Shown: positions 5,256 through 10,493 of the stretch, one piece after another
Layout: each line of letters starts with the position of its first letter
Numbering within the stretch: the first letter of the stretch is position 1
From: an uncultured Bacteroidales bacterium
GTDB taxonomy: Bacteria > Bacteroidota > Bacteroidia > Bacteroidales > Paludibacteraceae
Assembly: GCA_946405045.1 (NCBI GenBank)
Contig: CAMJFV010000049.1
Coordinates: forward strand, 1-10,493
Direction: 5' to 3'
DNA length: 10,493 nt
Made by a program: the position numbers and the translations under genes
Notes under the pieces: generated by a model
Database searches by the model: none
What the model was told of the DNA's origin: nothing
What the model saw: only the letters and a program-made list of their open reading frames with translations

Positions 5256-6239
5256 TTATCGTTTTTGTGCGGTCCCTCTCAGATAATCCAAAATCTTGAA
5301 TGTTTTGCTATAGTATTTGTGGACGTGGATGAAAGGCACGAGTTCAGCCCCGAATTCACGGTGTGAAGAGCCGATACCTTGGTTCATACTGCCTTCGAAA
5401 TCAAAACCTTTGGTCTTGTCTTTCAAGAATTCCAAAGTGTCCCAGATCATCAGCGACGGGGCTCCTTCGTTTTTTCTGTTCTGGTCGATTCCCGTCCAGA
5501 TATAGTAGGCCCATTCAGAATCCCACACCAGGAAGAATGCCGACAGCAAAGTTCCTTCTGTGTCTCGTGTGCTGACAATGGTGCCTTGTCCGGCCTTTTT
5601 AGCCTCTTCGATAATATGCTTGCAGTCCCATTTGTCGAGCAGATCATCCATTCCTCGCTCTTTATATGTGCGACGGTGGAAATCCAGGAATTCGTCGGTA
5701 GGCATGTCGAATGTTGTCGACAATCCGTTCTTTTGCGCTTTGCGTATATGCTTTTGCTTTGACTTGCAGAATCTTGCGAACAGTTCATCCGCATCTCCAA
5801 TGTTTGGAAGACGGTAGGTGTATCGAGTGTATTGTTTGTAGCCAGCCCAGTGGAATGGCAGGTGGTGTGTTATACGTGGTGAAAAATTCTGCCAGAACAT
5901 GTCTGCCCCCAACGTCTCCAGTTGAGAAATGATTTCATTGAACACTTTCTCCTCAAACATCAGTTTCTCATAGTTCGACAGTTGTTCAGAATTGGATGGG
6001 GTAGGATAGAAGATGTACGGTCCTGTGTGTTGGCAAAACTCGTGTTGGGAGACCAGGGTGAATCCAAATTTTTTATATATGGCATAAGGCATAGTGGCGA
6101 TGACGTTGTTGGCTTTGTCACGTATGATCAGCACGTCCCAATTGTCGCCATTGCTCGCGTTCATCCACCAATATTGCGAGAACACTGGTATTTCCGGATG
6201 CTGTCTGCATATTTCTTTGTATTCTTCCTTATTGCTCAT
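5256..6239 (-). CDS. FemAB-like GNAT family acyltransferase
   Basis: This 327-residue protein resembles the FemAB/Acetyltransf_6 type of GNAT proteins, which transfer acyl or aminoacyl groups, often to cell-wall precursors or sugars. Supporting motifs are the helix SKQKHIRKAQKNGL (residues 160-173), where this family often has a basic IRKA segment; the central strands GTLLSAFFLVWD and WAYYIWTGID (229-252); the helix APSLMIWDTLEFLKD (260-274); and the closing FDFEGSMNQGIGSSHREFGA (279-298), a strong family signature. The N-terminal half (FSQYWWMNA, MPYAIYKKFG) fits the first of two degenerate GNAT folds. There is no signal peptide, so it is cytosolic. The substrate is unknown, and 'methicillin-resistance-like' labels sometimes given to relatives should not be taken literally. 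The start at 6239 follows a consensus promoter with a leader of about 65 nt. Confidence 0.82.
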   Translation of the reverse strand: MSNKEEYKEICRQHPEIPVFSQYWWMNASNGDNWDVLIIRDKANNVIATMPYAIYKKFGFTLVSQHEFCQHTGPYIFYPTPSNSEQLSNYEKLMFEEKVFNEIISQLETLGADMFWQNFSPRITHHLPFHWAGYKQYTRYTYRLPNIGDADELFARFCKSKQKHIRKAQKNGLSTTFDMPTDEFLDFHRRTYKERGMDDLLDKWDCKHIIEEAKKAGQGTIVSTRDTEGTLLSAFFLVWDSEWAYYIWTGIDQNRKNEGAPSLMIWDTLEFLKDKTKGFDFEGSMNQGIGSSHREFGAELVPFIHVHKYYSKTFKILDYLRGTAQKR

Positions 6240-6272
6240 GTTTCTTTTTTTTGTGAGACGAAGGTCCTATTT

Positions 6273-6298
6273 CAACTCTCAACTTCCAACTCTCAACT
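6273..6298 (+). repeat. Short direct repeat in the acyltransferase leader
   Basis: CAACTCTCAACT occurs at 6273-6284 and 6287-6298, a 14-bp period with TC between. The repeat is in the predicted 5' untranslated region of the acyltransferase gene. Its function is unknown. Confidence 0.55.
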
Positions 6299-6308
6299 AT
6301 TGATAGTA

Positions 6309-6338
6309 CAAATATAAAGAAAAAGAAAGGAACGCAAA
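6309..6338 (-). promoter_or_regulatory. Promoter of the acyltransferase gene
   Basis: TATATTTG (6316-6309, minus strand) is a full -7 match, with TTTG (6338-6335) exactly 18 bp upstream as the -33 element. This is the clearest promoter in the window. The -33 element lies within the terminator hairpin of the preceding GH9 gene. Confidence 0.75.
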
Positions 6339-6352
6339 AGATATTGCGTTCC
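6318..6352 (-). terminator. Intrinsic terminator of the GH9 gene
   Basis: GGAACGCA pairs perfectly with TGCGTTCC (8 bp, positions 6352-6345 and 6336-6329) around an 8-nt loop, followed by TTTCTTTTTCT. It starts 43 nt after the GH9 stop codon. It overlaps the promoter of the acyltransferase gene, so the two genes are probably transcribed separately. Confidence 0.82.
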
Positions 6353-6395
6353 CTCCTTTGGTATTTAATGCAAAAAGCGTTTTGTTTTTACAATC

Positions 6396-9344
6396 TTATT
6401 TCTTGACAATCAATCTGAATGCCTGTCTTGACGACTCTGTGTTTACAATCACAGTGTAGATTCCGTTAGCAAGACGTGCTATGTCAACGCTGTTGGCACC
6501 GTCTGAATCTATCTGCTCAGTCAAAACAACCTTACCGTCTACGCTCATGATCTGAACGGATGCATTTGCGTCTCCATTAATGATCTCGACGTAGAGAACA
6601 TCAGCTGCTGGATTTGGATACAATTTGCATACGTTTTCATTAGCGTCGATTGTATTTGTTGCGGAATCACTGTCATATTTTCCGTGAACCACAGCTCTTG
6701 CACAGCCTGAACCTGCCTGGATTTGCCAGTTGATCATCGCAGGGAATGGCTTGTTGTTCGCCTCTCCCTTATCACATCCAGTAAATTCGATTACATCGCC
6801 ATTGTTGGCGAATGTGTTGTAGTCTTTTCCATTAGCATAGAATGGAATTGAACCGTTGGCTGGTTTTGCAGACAATGAATAATCGCCTGTCTCAGAAATC
6901 TCGATTGGGTTGCTCAATGTGATTGTGTACCAACCTTTGTTCTGCAAATCGATAGGGTCAGAGTTGAAAGTCTGCTTTTTGCCATTATGAGTAAGTGTGA
7001 ATGTTACAGCTTGGGTGCCAGTTGTGTAGATAGCTGACAAATAAACAGAAACACCTGTGATCGAGAATGGCTTGTGGGCTGTGAACAATGCAGCTGTTTC
7101 ACCCCAATCCGAAGTTGTCAAAGATGCGAATGTCTTCTCGTCCGGACCAGCTACGAATGAACTGCTTCCTGCGTTCTGCACATAAACGTCGATGTCTTTG
7201 TGGATTGTGGTTGTGTATGTTTTGCCAGAGCCAAGAAGTGTACCTCCCTCTGCCTTGTCATACCACTCATATTCACCGTCGCCTTCAGCAGTGAATGTGA
7301 TTTTGCCACCGTTGCTAGACTTCGCGTCAGCCACAACTGGAAGTTTAGATGTGATCTCAGTCTCGATTTTCTTGCTTCCACATCCTGTCACAGATATCTT
7401 ACAAGTGTACATACCTGCCTTAGTTGCTGTGTAAGTAGATGAATTAGCGCCTTCAATATCTTTTCCGTCGATACCCCATTGGTATGAAGCTCCCTTCACG
7501 TCTATAGTAGCGTCCAATGTGATAGTCGCAGGATTACACAACTCTCCGCTTTCAAGATGTACATCTGGTAGCTCATCAAGGATTGTGACACTTGCTGAAG
7601 TCTCCCATTCGCCAGCTGAATCTACGACACAAGTGTAAACACCTGCTTCTGTGACTTCGTAAGTTGTAGATTTAGTGTCAGATACCAACTGTTTTCCGTC
7701 TTTTGACCAAGTGAATTTCTTCTTTCCGTCAGCCTGGATCTTGCTGTCGAGCACGATTGAACTCTCTCCACAGATAGAGCGGTCGTCTCCAAGCTTTGGT
7801 GTCGGATGAAGAGCCAAACTAGCCACTGGATTCAAGATTGAATTGATATATCCAAGAGATGCTACAAGTCCAGCATTGTAGTCGATACCACCTTCACTGT
7901 ATGTGTACTCTTTCTCATTATCAATATATTCACCGTTGTTGATTGATCCACCTACCATGTATCCCAACTGCATGAATTTATCTTGAGGTTTCAAGTTTGC
8001 CTCTGAGTTGTTGTCAAGACCGTAGAAATTACGGTGGTGAGGATAATGAGGGAAGTTATCTCCAAATCCTACTATATAAGAGAATTTCTTTCCGTTGTTA
8101 CCCATGATATACTCGATGGAAGTAAGAGCATACGGATTTAGGGTCTTCTCTTTACCTAGCACTTTGTCGTTAAGGGCGTAAACAAATGCCTGATTTGCTG
8201 GGAAACGAAGAATACCCCAGTTTCCGTTCTTCTTGTTTAAGAAATAGCCACTTGCTGGTTTGTACAAATCGCAGAAGAACTGTAATGCAGTTTTGGCGTT
8301 CGCATCATCAGCATACATGGCCATCAGATAGCATGCCAAATCCTCTGTGTTGTTGTAGTTAAGAGAATAGTTGTGGTTGTAGGTCTCTTGATCTGACATA
8401 AATTTGGAATGCTCCTTGGCTGAATCCAAATACTTGCTGTCATTTGTGGCACGGTATAGCTCCATCGCAAGGATGACAATATCTGATTCATATTTACCTT
8501 TTGCTGGATAAAAATCGCTGCCTGTATTGCCCATAGCTGTGTTCAACACGTAGTCGTACGCCACTTTTGCTTTAGCCAAACATTTGTCTGCATAGTCTGA
8601 ATCGAATGGGCGATAACAACGGCTCATGATTGCAAGAGTCGCACCACAGAAAGATGTCATTGATGTTGTCTTTCCATTGGCTTTGAACACTTTACGTGAT
8701 CCTTCCGCTTCTCCACCTTGTGCTCTTGAAAGAGTTGCCTTCACTGGTGAAGTACACCATACCTCATGGTCTGGACCTCCGTCTCCCACCTGATAATAGA
8801 AAGTCTTCTCGTCGCGCACACACTTCATAAAGAAGTCTGTGGCATATTTTAGCTCATCTAGGATATCAGGAATGCCGTTTGGCTTACCCTTTTTGCCTTC
8901 CCAAGTATAGTCGCTCGCACCGATGTAACCTTCGTAATTCTGTGAATAATAGTCGCCGTATCCTGTTGGAAACTCAGAATAACCCAAAGCAAGCATATAG
9001 CCAGAGTAAAACTCTGTCTGTCCGAACTTCACATTATCTCCACAGTCTACCCAACCTCCGGTCAAATCATAATCACCGTCGGCATCTTTCACGAAATCCT
9101 GGCCTTTGACAAAAGCCTTAAGATTACCTGTTAAAGATGATGCAGTCTGTGTTGGCTCATGTTCTGCGATAAGCCAGTTGTGCCCTGCTCCTGATCTCTG
9201 GGCTCCATAAAAACGACCGGTCATCCAAAGAGCTTTCTGATACTGCTCATTGTCGAACGATTGAGCTGTCATCGAGCTAGCCGATGACAATGCCAATGCG
9301 ACAACTGTCGCTTTTACGGCAATAGATGAGTATATCTTCTTCAT
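6396..9344 (-). CDS. Secreted GH9 endoglucanase with Ig-like modules and T9SS sorting domain
   Basis: This 982-residue enzyme should hydrolyse β-1,4-glucans (cellulose or related polymers) outside the cell. Residues 1-28 are a signal peptide ending SMTAQ. Residues 30-505 form the family 9 catalytic domain: GGWVDCGDNVKFG (96-108) holds the paired aspartates D100 and D103 (nucleophile-activating base region); SYIVGFGDNFPHYPHHR (422-438) is the first family signature; YSEGGIDYNAG (482-492) is the second, with E484 the likely catalytic acid. Two Ig/PKD-like modules follow (about 515-590 and 595-666, each with a W or Y core and a GVYTC- or GMYTC-type strand), then a third (about 670-727) and an unclassified β-rich region (735-890). 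Residues 907-982 are a T9SS type A sorting domain (LYPNPAADVL ... GIYTVIVNT ... FRLIVKK), which directs export and surface anchoring or release. No N-terminal Ig domain precedes the catalytic part. No consensus promoter is seen in the 79-bp gap after rpiB. Confidence 0.95.
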   Translation of the reverse strand: MKKIYSSIAVKATVVALALSSASSMTAQSFDNEQYQKALWMTGRFYGAQRSGAGHNWLIAEHEPTQTASSLTGNLKAFVKGQDFVKDADGDYDLTGGWVDCGDNVKFGQTEFYSGYMLALGYSEFPTGYGDYYSQNYEGYIGASDYTWEGKKGKPNGIPDILDELKYATDFFMKCVRDEKTFYYQVGDGGPDHEVWCTSPVKATLSRAQGGEAEGSRKVFKANGKTTSMTSFCGATLAIMSRCYRPFDSDYADKCLAKAKVAYDYVLNTAMGNTGSDFYPAKGKYESDIVILAMELYRATNDSKYLDSAKEHSKFMSDQETYNHNYSLNYNNTEDLACYLMAMYADDANAKTALQFFCDLYKPASGYFLNKKNGNWGILRFPANQAFVYALNDKVLGKEKTLNPYALTSIEYIMGNNGKKFSYIVGFGDNFPHYPHHRNFYGLDNNSEANLKPQDKFMQLGYMVGGSINNGEYIDNEKEYTYSEGGIDYNAGLVASLGYINSILNPVASLALHPTPKLGDDRSICGESSIVLDSKIQADGKKKFTWSKDGKQLVSDTKSTTYEVTEAGVYTCVVDSAGEWETSASVTILDELPDVHLESGELCNPATITLDATIDVKGASYQWGIDGKDIEGANSSTYTATKAGMYTCKISVTGCGSKKIETEITSKLPVVADAKSSNGGKITFTAEGDGEYEWYDKAEGGTLLGSGKTYTTTIHKDIDVYVQNAGSSSFVAGPDEKTFASLTTSDWGETAALFTAHKPFSITGVSVYLSAIYTTGTQAVTFTLTHNGKKQTFNSDPIDLQNKGWYTITLSNPIEISETGDYSLSAKPANGSIPFYANGKDYNTFANNGDVIEFTGCDKGEANNKPFPAMINWQIQAGSGCARAVVHGKYDSDSATNTIDANENVCKLYPNPAADVLYVEIINGDANASVQIMSVDGKVVLTEQIDSDGANSVDIARLANGIYTVIVNTESSRQAFRLIVKK

Positions 9345-9423
9345 AATCTACCCTATTGTAAGTTATTAATAGTGTTTTTTAATTATTGATGTATTGTCAA
9401 TAGTCTTTTATTTCAAAAACCGT

Positions 9424-9873
9424 TTATTTCACAGCAATCTTTGCGACACGCTTCTCGTGGCGTCCTCCTTCGAAGTCTGTTGTAAGGAATATTTTGACGA
9501 TCTCCAAAGCTTTTTCTTTGCTGATGAAACGGGCAGGCAAACCGACGATGTTTGCATTGTTGTGCTGACGTGCAAGTGATGCGATTTCTGTTTCCCAAGA
9601 AAGCGCGCATCTCACACCCTGATGCTTGTTGCAAGTCATCGATATGCCGTTGGCGCTACCACAGATTGCGATTCCAAGGTCTACTTCTCCTTTCTCCACT
9701 GATTCTGCAAGCGGATGGGCATAGTCTGGATAGTCACAGCTATCGTTAGTGTCCGTACCGAAATTTTTGATGTCAGCGACAAGTGGAGTCAGTTGCTCTA
9801 CCAAGTATTTTTTCAAATCTGTACCAGCGTGGTCGTTTGCAATACCTATTTTCAATTCACTCAAATTCTTCAT
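9424..9873 (-). CDS. rpiB: Ribose-5-phosphate isomerase B
   Basis: This 149-residue enzyme of the RpiB/LacAB family interconverts ribulose 5-phosphate and ribose 5-phosphate in the cytosolic non-oxidative pentose phosphate pathway. Motifs visible are IANDHAG (residues 11-17, substrate-binding Asp14 and His15), the catalytic loop CGSANGISMTCNK (71-83) with Cys71 matching the E. coli RpiB base Cys66, RQHNNANIVGLPAR (102-115) with His104 matching the ring-opening histidine, and EGGRHEKRV (135-143). The usual CGTG-type loop reads CGSAN here, a mild variation. The length equals E. coli RpiB. The start at 9873 matches the family N-terminus. Upstream lies an unusual triple promoter-box array. The GH9 gene follows after 79 bp on the same strand without an obvious promoter of its own, so a joint transcript is possible, though there is no metabolic need for it. 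Confidence 0.95.
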   Translation of the reverse strand: MKNLSELKIGIANDHAGTDLKKYLVEQLTPLVADIKNFGTDTNDSCDYPDYAHPLAESVEKGEVDLGIAICGSANGISMTCNKHQGVRCALSWETEIASLARQHNNANIVGLPARFISKEKALEIVKIFLTTDFEGGRHEKRVAKIAVK

Positions 9874-9910
9874 GTTTCTTATTAAGTATGAATTTGTTTT
9901 AGCTTTTTCT

Positions 9911-9969
9911 TCTAGCTAAGTGCACAAATATAGTCTAGTGTACAAATCTAGTTGAGTGTACAAATATAG
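9911..9969 (-). repeat. Three 18-bp tandem repeats carrying -7 boxes
   Basis: Read on the minus strand, the units are CTATATTTGTACACTCAA (9969-9952), CTAGATTTGTACACTAGA (9951-9934) and CTATATTTGTGCACTTAG (9933-9916), with a partial fourth CTAGA (9915-9911). Each full unit contains a TAnnTTTG box followed by a near-palindromic GTRCAC. The array lies in the rpiB upstream region, about 40-95 nt before the start codon. Confidence 0.85.
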
Positions 9970-9992
9970 ATATGAAATTCAAGTTTAGCAAA
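9961..9992 (-). promoter_or_regulatory. Main candidate promoter of rpiB
   Basis: The outermost box TATATTTG (9968-9961, minus strand) has TTTG (9992-9989) 20 bp upstream, a full match to the Bacteroidota promoter. The two inner boxes (9950-9943 and 9932-9925) match the -7 consensus but lack a -33 partner at the right distance. The predicted leader is about 80 nt and would contain the two inner repeat units. Confidence 0.65.
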
Positions 9993-10045
9993 TAAAAACA
10001 ATGATTTTTAAGTGATTGGCTAATAGATAGAAAAATACGATGGCG

Positions 10046-10074
10046 GACATTGTCATTTATCCAACGACAATGCC
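10046..10074. other. Inverted repeat across the Tex stop codon
   Basis: GACATTGTC (10046-10054) and GACAATGCC (10066-10074) pair at eight of nine positions around an 11-nt spacer that contains part of the last codons. No T-run directly follows on the minus strand, although TTTTT occurs about 10 nt later. It may be a 3' end stabiliser or a weak terminator. Confidence 0.35.
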
Positions 10075-10493
10075 ACTCTGTTCAACTTCATATCCACATC
10101 TTTCACAATCACACTCAATCTTTGCCCTACGGATACTATTGTCTGCAAGTCGACGTTGCGTTGTCTTGTGAATTCGGAGACGTGTACCAATCCGTCACGA
10201 TGCACTCCGATGTTGACGAATGCTCCAAAGTTTGTGATGTTGGTGACGATGCCTTCCATTCTCATTCCGATCTCAAGGTCGGTCACCTCTTTCACATTCT
10301 GTCGGAATGCCAATGGCTTGATCTTTTCTCTCACGTCTCTTCCCGGCTTGTCCAACTCTTTCATTATGTCTTGCAGTGTAGGCAATCCGATTTTTGCGTC
10401 GACGTATTTGTTCAGATCGATGGAATCTCTCACCTGTTTGTTGGCGATCAGTTCCTCCACCGGCGTTATATAGAGGCCGTTGCTGCTGAGCAC
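10053..10493 (-). CDS. tex: Transcription accessory protein Tex, C-terminal part
   Basis: The last 146 residues are visible; the gene continues beyond the right edge, so the GTG at 10493 is an internal codon. Tex is a conserved cytosolic nucleic-acid-binding protein linked to transcription. Full-length Tex has an N-terminal helical region, a YqgF-like domain, helix-hairpin-helix motifs and a C-terminal S1 domain. Here residues 1-65 match the segment before the S1 domain (IGLPTLQDIMKELDKPGRD, then a conserved basic run), and residues 72-146 match the S1 domain with the motif EGIVTNITNFGAFVNIG, then HRDGLVHVSEF and VGQRLSVIVKDVDMKLNRVALSL. The protein ends right after the S1 domain, without the low-complexity tail found in some relatives. 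No terminator of normal strength is seen after it, and rpiB downstream has its own promoter. Confidence 0.92.
   Translation of the reverse strand: MLSSNGLYITPVEELIANKQVRDSIDLNKYVDAKIGLPTLQDIMKELDKPGRDVREKIKPLAFRQNVKEVTDLEIGMRMEGIVTNITNFGAFVNIGVHRDGLVHVSEFTRQRNVDLQTIVSVGQRLSVIVKDVDMKLNRVALSLDK

Noticed and set aside
8879..9109. Plus-strand frame opposite the GH9 catalytic domain
   Set aside because: It is antisense to the conserved GGWVDCGD region and has a biased composition typical of shadow frames.
9345..9423. Promoter for the GH9 gene
   Set aside because: A TTTTTG is present near 9415 but no TAnnTTTG box occurs at the right distance, so no call is made.
9911..9969. CRISPR-like array
   Set aside because: The units are directly adjacent 18-mers without spacers and coincide with promoter boxes.
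10156..10473. Plus-strand frame of 105 codons opposite tex
   Set aside because: It is antisense to the well-conserved S1 domain coding region.

Overview
The window looks like chromosomal DNA of a Bacteroidota organism, probably in the order Bacteroidales. Three signals support this. Most genes and the tRNA pair have upstream boxes of the form TAnnTTTG, with a TTG/TTTG-like element 18-22 bp further out, and no Shine-Dalgarno-like leaders. The large secreted enzyme ends in a type IX secretion (T9SS) sorting domain. The heptad and GGGC/GCCC palindrome repeats are of a kind often seen between genes in this phylum. No genus can be fixed from the sequence alone.

All but one of the protein genes, and both tRNAs, are on the minus strand. 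From left to right: (1) 1-1303 is the N-terminal 434 residues of a secreted protein with a lamin-tail domain, a chitobiase-C-like domain and a CotH kinase-like domain, cut by the window edge. (2) 1304-1902 holds a small DUF3781 protein set among short palindromes and heptad repeats. (3) 1903-3822 is an acyl-CoA synthetase of the long-chain (FAA1/COG1022) type. (4) 3982-4338 is an unrecognised 118-residue protein. (5) 4474-4638 holds two nearly identical tRNA-Arg(ACG) genes, with a promoter upstream and an intrinsic terminator downstream. (6) 4786-5211 is the only plus-strand gene, a small secreted protein of unknown function. (7) 5256-6239 is a FemAB-like GNAT acyltransferase. (8) 6396-9344 is a 982-residue family 9 glycoside hydrolase with Ig-like modules and a T9SS sorting domain. 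(9) 9424-9873 is rpiB. (10) 10053-10493 is the C-terminal end of the RNA-binding protein Tex.

The genes do not form one pathway. They read as housekeeping functions (Tex, RpiB, tRNA-Arg, acyl-CoA ligase) mixed with surface and secretion functions (GH9 cellulase-like enzyme, CotH-type exoprotein). The GH9 protein and the CotH-type protein both have export signals and fit a plant-glucan-degrading lifestyle, but they are 5 kb apart and not in an operon. The most interesting features are non-coding: a triplicated 18-bp unit carrying three promoter -7 boxes before rpiB; an overlap of the GH9 terminator with the promoter of the next gene; a tRNA-Arg pair whose usual G19-C56 tertiary contact is replaced by A19-U56, with two further compensatory pair changes between the copies; and oppositely oriented heptad repeats flanking the ligase/DUF3781 block, one of which supplies the C-terminus of the DUF3781 protein. 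I found no convincing new multi-gene system.
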